NCBI RefSeq assembly: GCF_963678635.1
Contig: NC_087068.1
Span: 37,021,436-37,085,435 of the forward strand
DNA from: Symsagittifera roscoffensis
Lineage: Eukaryota; Xenacoelomorpha; Acoela; Convolutidae
Direction: 5' to 3'
Length of the DNA stretch: 64,000 bases
Shown: one piece after another, positions 1-10,410 of the stretch
Position numbering within the stretch: position 1 is the stretch's first letter
Layout: the number at the start of each line of letters is the position of its first letter
Program-made: the position numbers and the translations under genes
The notes under the pieces: model-generated
What the model was told of the DNA's origin: nothing
What the model saw: the letters and a program-made list of their open reading frames with translations, nothing else
Databases searched by the model: none

Positions 1-57
1 ACCATTTTGTGAAAAGTTTATGAAAGTTCTTTGGAAAAATTAAAATGAACTAAGAAA

Positions 58-1385
58 CGTCACATCTGGGAAACTGAAAGCAATTGAGCAGTCGCATTTG
101 TACGCAAGATTTGCAACTCCTGAGAGTACCCTTACAGTACCCAACTACAACGTTGGGAAGTTCCGATTTTGAGAAACTGCACCTAAAGTTTTCTAAAAGA
201 AGTATTTTTTATTGAAAACAAAAAAAAGTCACATTTCGAAAACTACCAAAATTTGAGCAGTCTTCTTTGATGGCAATATTCGCAATCTTTGAAAGTACAC
301 AACTGTAGGGTTGGGTATTTCACTTTAACGAAATATTTTGTAATTTGAGTTTTCTGAAAACTTCCAAAAAAAAAATCAATAAAATCGTCTTATCTCTTTA
401 ACAAAAAAGAATTGGGCATTCTTAATTGGAGGCCAAGTTTGCAACCCCTGAGATTATTCTGACAGCACCCCAACTACAGGTTAGGAATTTCAAACTTTAA
501 AAAAAAATTAAATTAGTTTTCAAGAATTTTTTTTGACAAAATCACAAAAAACGTCATATCTAAAAAACTGCAAGATTTTGAGCAGTTGTATTCAGAGGCA
601 AGATTCGCAAACACCTAAGAGTAGCCTCAAAGATTCCAATAATAGAATTGATATCTTCAAAGTTTTCGAATTTTTTAATATTAATATTTTTTGTGAAAAT
701 TTCGGAGAAAATCATAAAAAAACGTCAGATCTCGAAAACTACAAGGATTTGAGCAGTCATAATGGGAGACAAAATTTGCAACGCCAGAGAGTACCCGGGC
801 AGATTCTCACTACAGAGATGATAATTTCAAATGTGTGTTAAATTTTTTTTATATCTCTTTTCTGAAAAATTTTAAGAATCCAAAAAAAACGTCATATCTC
901 AAAAACTACCCGGATTTGAGCAACAATAATCGAAGCCAAGTTTCGCAACCCCTGAGAGTATCCTCACAAAACCCAACAACAGGATTGAGATCTTCAACTT
1001 TTTGGAATTTAATAAAATCTAAGTTTTTGAAATTTTTTTTTGAAAAATCATAAAAAACGTCATATGACGAAAACTACAAGGTTTTGAGAAGTGAGAATTG
1101 GAGGCAAGATTTCCAACCCCTGAGAGTACCCTGAAACCACTCAACTGCAGGGCGAAGAATTTCAAAAATTGAGAAATTTTTTAAAGTTAAATTTTCTAGA
1201 TGATTTTTGAAAAATCTCGAAAATTGCCCATCTCGTAAACTAAAAGGATTTGGTTATTCATATATGGAGGCCAGAATCGCAAAAACTTGAAAAACTCTGA
1301 CAATATCATACTATTGGGTTGCTAATTTCAAACATGATGGAATAACTACTGAATTTAAACTGGAAAATCGAAAAAAACTTAACAT
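58..1385. repeat. Tandem satellite-like repeat, ~167 bp unit, about 8 copies
   Basis: A degenerate block recurs with the shared core 'CGTCATATCT..AAACTACAAGGATTTGAGCAGT', then 'AAGATTTGCAACCCCTGAGAGTACC', then 'CCAACTACAGGGTTGGGAATTTCAAA', and ends in an A-rich linker. Unit starts read by eye are about 58, 227, 386, 552, 723, 890, 1058 and 1225, so the spacing is 159-171 bp. Copies differ strongly from each other, as expected of an old array. Short open frames at 533-841 and 835-1053 lie inside the repeat and carry no recognisable protein, so they are not called as genes. Confidence 0.8.
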
Positions 1386-1765
1386 ACGATTGCAATATAC
1401 GAAATAACTTAAACGTGAAAAACTTCATTTGCTAAACATGCAAACATATTACGTTGAAAAAGCTTAAACATGGCGAGGTAGTGAAGCCCGCATTTAAATA
1501 TATAAAAATAGATAGTCAATCAACAGATGAAAGTTAAAAAATTTGGCGATGGGTAGACAGATATAATCAAATTAATTAAAAAAGCAGGTATATAGCCAGA
1601 CATACAGACTTAATTTGGCCTCAAAAAAATACTGAAAAATTAATGGCCTTGCCAAAAATTAATTGAAAAAGTATCTCAAGCATTGCAATATATGATATAG
1701 TTTAAATATGAAAAAAAAATTTCGTTAAAAATGCTAAATTATTATGCTTGAAAAAAAATTATTTT
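1187..1765. repeat. Direct repeat, left copy (~575 bp)
   Basis: This begins with 'TTAAATTTTCTAGATGATTTTTGAAAAATC', takes in the last satellite unit, and continues through 'GCTTAAACATGGCGAGGTAGTGAAGCCCGCATTTAAATATATAAAAATAGATA' to 'TTATTATGCTTGAAAAAA'. It matches 1892-2462 almost base for base at an offset of about 705 bp, so the duplication is much younger than the satellite. The 'TTAAACATGG..GCATTTAAATATA' part also recurs, diverged, near 14371-14440. Confidence 0.85.
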
Positions 1766-1796
1766 ACCAAATTTTACCGTTATTTTACCAAATCTT

Positions 1797-1885
1797 TGGC
1801 TGAAGCAGTACGAAACTGCACTATCGAGGGATATTCCCGAAACGTTTTTGTCCGTGAAAGATCTTAACAAAATATGTCCCGATTT
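1797..1885 (+). pseudogene. Scrap of Penelope-like reverse transcriptase
   Basis: Read in the frame beginning at 1797, this short stretch gives WLKQYETALSRDIPE and then a KDL..ICP stretch. The same peptide occurs in the minus-strand PLE at 48095-48295, just after its motif-B 'GLAMG'. It is therefore the part of the PLE RT that leads into the zinc-finger insertion. No other PLE sequence flanks it. It sits exactly between the two copies of the 575 bp direct repeat. Confidence 0.75.
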
Positions 1886-1891
1886 TTAATA

Positions 1892-2462
1892 TTAAATTTT
1901 CTAGATGATTTTTGAAAAATCTCGAAAGTTGCCTATCTCGTAAACTAAAAGGATTTGGTTATTCATATATGGAGGCCAGAATCGCAAAACCTGGGAAAAC
2001 TCTGACAATATCATACTATTGGGTTGCTAATTTCAAACATGATGGAATAACTACTGAATTTAAACTGGAAAATCGAAAAAAAACTTAACATACGATTGCA
2101 ATATACGAAATAACTTAAACGTGAAAAACTTCATTTGTTAAACATGCAAATATATTACGTTGAAAAAACTTAAACATGGCGAGGTAGTGAAGCCCGCATT
2201 TAAATATATAAAAATAGATAATCAATCAATAGATGAAAGTTAAAAAATTTGGCGATGGGTAGACAGATATAATCAAATTAATTAAAAAACAGGTATATAG
2301 ACAGACATACAGACTTAATTTGGCCTCAAAAAAATACTGAAAAGTTAATGGCCTTGCCATAAATTAATTGAAAAAGTATCTCAAGCATTGCAATATATGA
2401 TATAGCTAAAACATGAAAAAAAGTTCTTTAAAAATGCTAAATTATTATGCTTGAAAAAACGT
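1892..2462. repeat. Direct repeat, right copy (~570 bp)
   Basis: Second copy of the block at 1187-1765, with scattered single-base differences and small indels. It ends at 'AAATTATTATGCTTGAAAAAACG', after which the two flanks diverge. Confidence 0.85.
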
Positions 2463-2639
2463 TGCTTTGTGTCAAGTGAGGTTCATTCCTCGTAGCCTGC
2501 AAACCAATGAGCACAGTTGTACTCGCACCTCCAATCTTGATTTAGACTGTAAAAAACAAACTCATTTGGAAATTAGTCCGTGATTATGCGTCCATATACG
2601 TTAAATTTATCAACTGTCACCAACATGTTAAATTTTTGA
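2463..2639. other. Spacer, no gene seen
   Basis: AT-rich sequence between the direct repeat and the PLE fragment. It could be PLE 5' untranslated sequence, but no match to the copy at 45 kb was seen before about 2640. Confidence 0.4.
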
Positions 2640-3130
2640 GAATTTGTCTAGAAAACGACATTATACCTGATTTTTTTTAGGTTCAGGGTACCGGAAAATG
2701 GGGTATTTTCGAACCAAGCGGTACACAGTTTTCAGACTAAACTTCTAAGAACGGAGATAAACAAGGCAAGGACAGATGAGAAAAACGTTGAAGTCAAACT
2801 GGAAAGGGCGAGAGGTGCAGTACAGAGGGGTGTAGATGAGAAGTTTTGGCCTTCGGTAATTAAATACTTAAGTCTTAGGTGACAAAGACAAACAACAATA
2901 GTCAAAGAGACCCATCAGAAGAAGCTAATGAAATTATCAGAAAGGCAAAACCGACCTCTAGGGAAGCAGGGTGAGGGTTCGGTAAGAGCTTTTGATGATG
3001 TTGAATCACCAAATTGGGTACAACAAGTGTTGGCATTAGGGCCGAAACATCCCGTCAGGGATAAATTTAACGAGACAAACTTTCTCGCTGACATTGAAAT
3101 CTTTCTATCGGATCTCAAAAACACTCATAC
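2640..3130 (+). pseudogene. Penelope-like element, 5' (N-terminal) fragment
   Basis: The DNA and protein match the start of the longer PLE at 45123-45600: 'CGACATTATACC', then 'AAGCGGTRCACAG', then 'GTATAGATGAGAAG..GGCCTTCGGTAAT'. The frame 2928-3176 contains SERQNRPL and the stretch LGPKHPVRDKFNETNFLADI. The GPKHPV..F.E..FLADI block is typical of the region ahead of the RT palm in PLEs. The match stops at about 3130, where the 5 kb array begins at the microhomology 'CTTCCATTG'. The RT palm is missing. Confidence 0.8.
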
Positions 3131-3734
3131 TTCCATTGTTTTGTTTTCTAGTGATCGAACACTCAATCTGAGTTAACTCTTGTTAATAAAAACATTGTTG
3201 ATAAATCTGGCAGTACCCTTCTTTTTTGTAACGGCCTCTCGATATTTTTAACTCTGTGTTTCTATACAAGTTAAAACTAATACAATCTCCATCAACATGA
3301 TCTGTCCACTACTCTTGGAGTTTTTGTCGAAGTTCAATTTTAAAATTTGATTAATGTCCATTTCAGACATTAAAAACGCTTTTGATACAAACATATTTCT
3401 TGCTGAAACAAACAAAGAAACCTGAAACAACTCGAATTGTTGTATCATTTTGAATTTAGTTTGTAATCACCATAAAATTTTTCCCCTATTTAGAGTTTAA
3501 TTTGTTTTTTTTGTGTGTAACCAATCAAAACCTCAAAATATGGCAAAAAAATTGAAAATAACAAAAGAAATACAGAAATTCAAAAAATATTGATAAACTT
3601 TTCAACTACATTCTTGTTCGTATTTTTGTAAACACAATTTGCGATACATTTTTCAAAAAGTCTCATCACTTCAACAGCCATCTTTTTTGTAGCAAAAATA
3701 GAATCAAAACAATTTACGCCAAAAATGATTACAC

Positions 3735-4150
3735 TTTACGAGGGACGTTGTTTGAAAAACCGGATGGTTTCAATATTGAGTATGCTGAGGAACAACTTTA
3801 TTCGAAATCTTGCTAGTTTTGACTTTGAATCAGTTTGCGTGCCATCCGAGGAACTAAAACCGACAGAAAACAATAAATTGGATTGGGAAGCATGAACCCA
3901 TATCAGTGTCAATTTCATCGAATTTACTCGAAAAACCTAAGCTTTTGTGTGAAAAAGAACCACCATTCTTCGTTTTTGACTTTGTGGCGAGTTTAGAATT
4001 GTTGGCGGACAAAAATAAAGCCAAAAAGCAATCAAATTTTCTAATAATTGAAAATAAAATCAAAAAGTGGCTACACACAGTTTTCAGCATCCTCACTGAA
4101 CGAGACATTTGCAACAAGATTGAAAACAAGAGAGTACGAAGACGAAAATA
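3735..4150 (+). pseudogene. Family-B DNA polymerase fragment (exonuclease region, Polinton/Maverick-like)
   Basis: Two adjacent frames give protein-like sequence. The first has a FDFES motif followed by CVPSEEL, resembling exonuclease motif I (DxE) of viral or organellar-type protein-primed DNA polymerases. The second (from 3906) has SISSNLLEKP and FDFVASLELLADKN. I recognise this pattern from polymerase proteins of Polinton/Maverick-type elements in invertebrates, but no search was run. An in-frame stop and a frameshift separate the two parts, and the piece ends abruptly at about 4150, where PLE sequence takes over. It is a dead fragment. Antisense frames over the same region look like shadows. 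Confidence 0.5.
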
Positions 4151-5044
4151 TAAAATGATATAGTGAGAACAGTGAAGGGTGATCCTGAAAAGTGCTACGG
4201 GCTGCAAACTTACTACATCCAAAATTTCAGTTCACAATAGAGACACCAAATACAAACAAAAATTTGGCATTTTTGGATTTAAAAAAAGTATTGACAAATT
4301 TAGGAAAACTAATTGTGAGAGGTATCAAAAACCAACAGATACAGGTACCATACTAAATTTTAGAAGCTGCGCCCCCCTTCAGTACAAGAGAAGTGTGATT
4401 GAAGGAACTGTTCACCGGGTTTTCCGCAGTACGTTAACATGGGAAGAATATAAAAAGCTATGAAAATAAACCGTGAGCAGTGGATGAACATCCGATATCC
4501 GGAAAACTGGTTGTCGCGGGTTACATCCCCTGTTCTTGAAAAGATTATCAGGGAGGTCAAAAACAAAAAAATAAGGCTGAGAAAAAGAAGCCCTGTGATT
4601 ATAGCAGTGGTTCACCACCCATCTTGATGGTCCAATACAGGGGAATCACAATCAGACATTATCACCAATGCGCAGATAAAATTCACGACGAGGAAAATGA
4701 AAACTTGTATGCCCTCTCTACAATTGTCCTTTTCCAGTGAATTTAAATCAAAAGTGGTGTACAGTCTTGAATTTTGTGGGTGCAAATCCATCTATGTTGG
4801 CCAGACGGTCCGACATCTCACCACAAGGATTGAAGAACATCGAAAAGAGGATACCCCAGTTGGACAGCATATAAGGCAGTGTGGTAGTGAGAGTGGTAAG
4901 TCTGAGTTTAAATGGAAAATAATCGAACTGGCGTCCAGCAGCATCAAGTTACTTACAATAGAGGCGCTGCACATTAGGAAAGAGAGACCGGCAATTAACA
5001 CGCGCGACGAGTTCAGAAGTAGGGAGCTGACACTAAGGCTATAG
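4151..5044 (+). pseudogene. Penelope-like element: RT thumb plus GIY-YIG endonuclease, copy 1
   Basis: Homology to the PLE at 46665-47576 starts within its YVDD motif (here degraded and out of frame) and continues with DIVRTVKGDP, then TDTGTILNFRSCAPLQYKRS and EGTVHRVFRST in the thumb region. The 115-codon frame 4697-5044 is the GIY-YIG nuclease: VVYSLEFCGCKSIYVGQTVRHL (first part of the active site), R..EH, and the late glutamate in TIEALHIRK, ending TLRL. PLEs use this nuclease for target cleavage. The RT part carries stops and lacks 18 bp (at 4657/4658) that copy 3 keeps at 13618-13635. The finger and palm are missing and replaced by polymerase-B sequence. Confidence 0.85.
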
Positions 5045-5390
5045 TTCTAGAATTGAAAAATTCTGGCTCAAACAGGAAAAATTTTGAAATAACTTACATG
5101 TTAGGATGAAAATTAGCGACAAAACGAAATTGTAAAAACAAAAAATAAGAAAACTCTCAGAAGTTTGTGACAAAATATTTAAAATTGTTACATAATAAGT
5201 GTTACATAATTTCAGTAATATTTGTAAAATTTTGATTGGTTCAATTCTTTGTATTTTGAAAAAATGATGTGTATGACACTTTTTATGATCTTTGATTATT
5301 TTGTACAGATAGCTTAGAATTTTTAAAACCTGAAGATGCTCAAAAACGTGCAAAAACGTTTGTTTGAATTTACAATTTTAACGCATTCCC
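5045..5390 (+). other. Penelope-like element 3' untranslated tail, copy 1
   Basis: From the GIY-YIG stop to 'CAAACGTTTGTTTGAATTTACAATTTTAACGCAT'. The reverse complement of 'TTACATAATTTCAG..TTTTGATTGGTTCAAT..GATCTTTGATTATTTTGTACAGATAG..CCTGAAGATGCTCAAAAACGTGCAAAAACG' is found next to the minus-strand PLE at 47834-48060, so this belongs to the element and is not random flank. Confidence 0.7.
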
Positions 5391-7200
5391 AAATTATGCA
5401 TTAAATTTCAAATTATGCATTATCTCTACATATTTTCCTTTAGATTCCTTTGTTCAGTTGCTACAAAAAACCATTTAAGCTAAAATACAATTTTGGGATT
5501 ATTAACTATCACTTTTCTTGCAAAATAGTTTTTAAATCGCTTTATATTGTTGATTTCTGTTGGAAAGTTTCTCAAAAATGCCCTGGTGAAAAAAAGGTGC
5601 TAGTTGAAGCATTCAAAAGCAATTTTAAAAATTGAAAATATAAAGATGTCTTTTTACGTTGATTTTTTTTTGGAGCAAGTTAACAGCAGCTCTATTGATT
5701 ATAATCTGAAAATCTACAGAAGCAGAAATACGCAAGGGAATTTAGTTTCTAATTTCTGCAACATCTAAAAACTTCCAAAAAAAGGACTTCTTAGAAAAAT
5801 TGATTTAGAAAAAGAAATCAAGGAGAGAACTGTAAAAATTCAATATTTTTGCAAAATTCATTAGAAATTCAGATAGAAACTCTAAAGTTCTATCTAATTT
5901 TCTAATTGAAAACAAAATTCGAAGCTAACCAGAACTAATCATGTGTGTCTGATTAAAAATTTTCAGGTTAAATTTTATTTAGTTAACATCTGGTTCTGCT
6001 AAAGTAACAGTTTGTGTAGAAATTTTCAGCAAACTCCGTATTGTTTTCTCTAAAAATTTTTCTACATCAGAGTTTTTTTTCATTCTAGATCATGAAAACA
6101 AATTTCTGATTTATGCTTCATCATCATCTTCAATAATTGTCGGAGTTGGGTTTATTTTACAAAAAAATCCTCGAAACATCTAAATTTTTATATAAATATA
6201 TCAAATGATATCAAGTTTTTCAATAAAATACACATGAATATAAATATTTGAGACCTTTCTTGTTGAGTTTTTAAGATAATATTTATTAGCTAAATTTCAG
6301 TAAAGTTATTTCAAAAATCCTAATGAGTTAAATTGATTTCCTATCTCAATATAATAATTTCTCCGTTTATGCTTAATCTACTATCTTGCAATTTAATCCA
6401 ATTTGAAAAAAAAAATTTTCTTGAAAACTGAACTTCAGACGTAAAAATGTATCATTTCAACGAACGAAGCAAAATTTAAACCATAAATCTTTCGCTGAAA
6501 GTCTTCAAATGATTTTTTCAACCTGATAACTGTATGTTGCTGTTTCAAGTCGAAATTTTTTTATTGAAATAATTTTTTGGTTGAAAAAGATGTATATTAT
6601 TATCTTGAAATTTTCAAAGGCTACCAAAAACATACAGTTTTTCAAATTTTCATTTTTTTCTGGTCAGTTATCTTTTTTTCTGAAATCGTCAAAAAACAGT
6701 AGAAAACCAAAATTCTTAATAAATCACTCCCCATTAACTGCTTAAAAACGCTCTACTCTATGAAAACTTTTACAAGCACTAAACAAGGAAAACTTTAAAA
6801 TGGTAACTAGGCAAAACCTTTCAATCAGTCGATGTTTTATAAGTATCCATTTTTTTATAATATTTTAACGAAAAACTTAACCACTCATTAGCGTATATTC
6901 TGAACTTTTACTACAAATTTAACGCAACAAAATCTCCGCAGGCTTGCAACTAATGAAAATTTTACTCTTGATTAGAGATTTTTGGTTCGATTTCCATTGA
7001 AAATTTCACGACAATTTGAACTCGAATGTCGCTGGTTTTTTATCAATCAGGACCTTTGAATTAAAAAATAATTGACAGACCAAGAGTTGTGATAAAAAAA
7101 CTGCACTTATCTTTCTAGAATTTTTAAAAATTTATCACAATTGTAGACTTTTCAGATTCAATAAAAGTTATTGCTCATAGTAATTTCTATGTTTCTAAAG
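5391..7200. other. AT-rich spacer of array unit, no gene seen
   Basis: About 1.8 kb with many stops in all frames and no recognisable protein, RNA or terminal repeats. It is kept in copy 2 (to ~11836) and partly in copy 3. Part of it (about 5970-6700) also reappears inverted at 22440-23066. Confidence 0.6.
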
Positions 7201-7214
7201 AAAATATTTTAATT

Positions 7215-7439
7215 TTAATTTGTCTTGGAGCGTGTTTTGAGACTGCTGAGCACATAATTAACATTATGTTGACAAGAAGAATGCTTCTTGTTGATAAGAT
7301 TAGTGAGTTCCTCGCTACTATGTGTATAAAAGTTACAGTTCGAACACTTTAAATCAACACAGATTTTACGATGTAAGCGAGTGTATTGTCTGCCACATTC
7401 AAGACATGCAATGTTTTCGTTTCTGTTCAGTGACAGCAT
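7215..7439 (-). pseudogene. Small zinc-finger frame (C2HC + C2H2), array copy 1
   Basis: A 74-codon minus-strand frame that starts MLSLNRNENIACLECGRQY. It has C-x2-C..H-x3-C spacing for a first finger, followed by KCSNCNFYTHSSEEL for a second, with C-x2-C and a final H. The penultimate zinc ligand expected as H is L here (TNLINKKH), so the second finger is damaged. Related frames lie at 16027-16251 (minus) and 21942-22199 (plus). An AG lies shortly before the start and a possible donor is seen in the inverted copy, so it may be one exon. Whether it came from a host gene or from the N-terminus of a polymerase-bearing transposon is open. Confidence 0.5.
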
Positions 7440-7660
7440 CTCAAGGAATAAAGAAAGAACCTGAAAACAAATGGGAGATTTAATATGTCCTAAATTTTTA
7501 GATAAAAAGAGTTGAATAGCTTAAAAAAGTGATTAGAAGTGAGCAAATTTATTTACCAATTGTTTTAACGTGAAAGAAAATCAAAATGGACATCATCCTA
7601 TTTGATCAGTTGAAGTAAAAATTGCACAATTTAGCCATGGAGTTTTCAAAAGTTTTGTTA

Positions 7661-7856
7661 CCAACCAATCAGAATTGAGCATTACTTACAAGGAAACTTG
7701 TATCTTTTTTGATATCAACCAATCAGAATCAAATTTTTAATCAAATTGGTTTTTCAACAAAATTGATATCAATCAATCAGAAAGAAGTATTTACAGATTT
7801 TAACCTTGTTTTTAGATCAGAACAAAACTATGTTTATCAAATTTCCCAATCAGTCA
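7661..7856. promoter_or_regulatory. Cluster of CCAATCAG motifs, copy 1
   Basis: CCAATCAG occurs at 7665, 7719 and 7846, with TCAATCAG at 7773. The first three lie 54 bp apart. The word resembles the NF-Y (CCAAT) binding site, but the fixed spacing and the shared flank 'GATATCAACCAATCAGAATCAA' could equally mean a degenerate short tandem repeat. The cluster lies 220-420 bp upstream of the minus-strand zinc-finger frame. Confidence 0.4.
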
Positions 7857-8751
7857 ATTTTATTGATTTTTCTGACATAACAAACATATACGTTTGACAC
7901 CAAGTGAAAATTTTGATCAACATTTTATTTGTTTGTTCTATTTGTAACCAGTGAAAAAAAAAATTACCGAATTATACAATTTCTTGTTTTCTTTTTGGTC
8001 TATTGTAGTATAATCAACCGTACGTCTTTTAAATTTGGATTATCGATTAAAGATATTCTGACAAATCTAGACTTTGTATTTGTATCAAATTCGAAACAGT
8101 AATCGAAATAATTTTCCTTATGTTCAAATTTTGCTTCAGAGGCTCTTCCATTGTTTTGTTTTCTAGTGATCGAACACTCAATCTGAGTTAACTCTTGTTA
8201 ATAAAAACATTGTTGATAAATCTGGCAGTACCATTCTTTTTTGTAACGGCCTCTCGATATTTTTTAACTCTTTTTTTCTATACAAGTTAAAACTAATACA
8301 ATCTCCATCAACATGATCTGTCCACTACTCTTGGAGTTTTTTGTAGTAGTTCAATTTTAAAATTTGATTAATGTCCATTTCAGACATTAAAAACGCTTTT
8401 GATACAAACATATTTCTTGCTGAAACAAACAAAGAAACCTGAAACAACTCGAATTGTTGTATCATTTTGAATTTAGTTTGTAATCACCATAAAATTTTTC
8501 CCCTATTTAGAGTTTAATTTGTTTTTTTTTGTGTGTAACCAATCAAAACCTCAAATTATGGCAAAAAAATTGAAAATAACAAAAGAAATACAGAAATTCA
8601 AAAAATATTGATAAACTTTTCAACTACATTCTTGTTCGTATTTTTGTAAACACAATTTGCGATACATTTTTCAAAAAGTCTCATCACTTCAACAGCCATC
8701 TTTTTTGTAGCAAAAATAGAATCAAACAATTTACGCCAAAAATGATTACAC

Positions 8752-9167
8752 TTTACGAGGGACGTTGTTTGAAAAACCGGATGGTTTCAATATTGAGTAT
8801 GCTGAGGAACAACTTTATTCGAAATCTTGCTAGTTTTGACTTTGAATCAGTTTGCGTGCCATCCGAGGAACTAAAACCGACAGAAAACAATAAATTGGAT
8901 TGGGAAGCATGAACCCATATCAGTGTCAATTTCATCGAATTTACTCAAAAAACCTAAGCTTTTGTGTGAAAAAGATCCACCATTCTTCGTTTTTGACTTT
9001 GTGGCTAGTTTAGAATTGTTGGCGGACAAAAATAAAGTCAAAAAGCAATCAAATTTTCTAATAATTGAAAATAAAATCAAAAAGTGGCTACACACAGTTT
9101 TCAGCATCCTTACTGAACGAGACAGTTGCAACAAGATTGAAAACAAGAGAGTACGAAGACGAAAATA
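8752..9167 (+). pseudogene. Family-B DNA polymerase fragment, copy 2
   Basis: Same as the copy-1 fragment with a few substitutions: LLKKP in place of LLEKP, CEKDPP in place of CEKEPP, KNKVKK in place of KNKAKK. The DxE-containing FDFES stretch is kept, and so are the internal stop and frameshift. The shared damage shows that the fragment was already broken before the array duplicated. Confidence 0.5.
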
Positions 9168-10061
9168 TAAAATGATATAGTGAGAACAGTGAAGGGTGAT
9201 CCTGAAAAGTGCTACGGGCTGCAAACTTACTACAACCAAAATTTCAGTTCACAATAGAGACACCAAATACAAACAAAAATTTGGCATTTTTGGATTTAAA
9301 AAAAGTATTGACAAAATTAGGAAAACTAATTGTGAGAGGTATCAAAAACCAACAGATACAGGTACCATACTAAATTTTAGAAGCTGCGCCCCCCTTCAGT
9401 ACAAGAGAAGTGTGATTGAAGGAACTGTTCACCGGGTTTTCCGCAGTACGTTAACATGGGAAGAATATAAAAAGCTATGAAAATAAACCGTGAGCAGTGG
9501 ATGAACATCCGATATCCGGAAAACTGGTTGTCGCGGGTTACATCCCCTGTTCTTGAAAAGATTATCAGGGAGGTCAAAAACAAAAAAATAAGGCTGAGAA
9601 AAAGAAGCCCTGTGATTATAGCAGTGGTTCACCACCCATCTTGATGGTCCAATACAGGGGAATCACAATCAGACATTATCACCAATGCGCAGATAAAATT
9701 CACGACGAGGAAAATGAAAACTTGTATGCCCTCTCTACAATTGTCCTTTTCCCGTGAATTTAAATCAAAAGTGGTGTACAGTCTTGAATTTTGTGGGTGC
9801 AAATCCATCTATGTTGGCCAGACGGTCCGACATCTCACCACAAGGATTGAAGAACATCGAAAAGAGGATACCCCAGTTGGACAGCATATAAGGCAGTGTG
9901 GTAGTGAGAGTGGTAAGTCTGAGTTTAAATGGAAAATAATCGAACTGGCGTCCAGCAGCATCAAGTTACTTACAATAGAGGCGCTGCACATTAGGAAAGA
10001 GAGACCGGCAATTAACACGCGCGACGAGTTCAGAAGTAGGGAGCTGACACTAAGGCTATAG
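9168..10061 (+). pseudogene. Penelope-like RT thumb plus GIY-YIG, copy 2
   Basis: The same PLE half as in copy 1, including the shared loss of 18 bp before the nuclease domain. The GIY-YIG frame is 9714-10061 (115 codons), with a single R-for-S change near its start (SFSREFK). The active-site words YVGQT and R..EH are intact. The 3' tail follows to about 10410. Confidence 0.85.
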
Positions 10062-10410
10062 TTCTAGAATTGAAAAATTCTGGCTCAAACAGGAAAAATT
10101 TTGAAATAACTTACATGTTAGGATGAAAATTAGCGACAAAACGAAATTGTAAAAACAAAAAATATGAAAACTCTCAGAAGTTTGTGACAAAATATTTAAA
10201 ATTGTTACATAATAAGTGTTACATAATTTCAGTAATATTTGTAAAGTTTTGATTGGTTCAATTCTTTGTATTTTGAAAAAATGATGTGTATGACACTTTT
10301 TATGATCTTTGATTATTTTGTACAGATAGCTTAGAATTTTTAAAACCTGAAGATGCTCAAAAACGTGCAAAAACGTTTGTTTGAATTTACAATTTTAACG
10401 CATTCCCAAA

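Larger units (their letters stand above)
3131..8147. repeat. 5.0 kb tandem array unit, copy 1 (5017 bp)
   Basis: The unit starts at 'CTTCCATTGTTTTGTTTTCTAGTGATCGAAC', and the same words restart at 8148, 12089 and, diverged, about 16859. Copies 1 and 2 are nearly identical base for base at a constant offset of 5017 through the PLE region. Order within the unit: AT-rich spacer; DNA-polymerase-B fragment; PLE thumb and GIY-YIG; PLE 3' tail; AT-rich spacer; antisense zinc-finger frame; CCAATCAG cluster; short spacer. The unit contains no complete gene. Confidence 0.9.

Noticed and set aside
533-1053. Two overlapping short frames as genes
   Set aside because: They lie wholly within the ~167 bp satellite units and their peptides simply repeat the satellite.
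3854-4222. 122-codon minus-strand frame conserved in all three array copies
   Set aside because: It is antisense to the polymerase-B fragment and the PLE junction. Conservation is explained by recent duplication, and the plus strand has the recognisable protein.
5039-5353. 104-codon minus-strand frame in the PLE tail, conserved in two copies
   Set aside because: AT-biased sequence opposite the PLE 3' tail, with no domain; conservation is again due to recent duplication.
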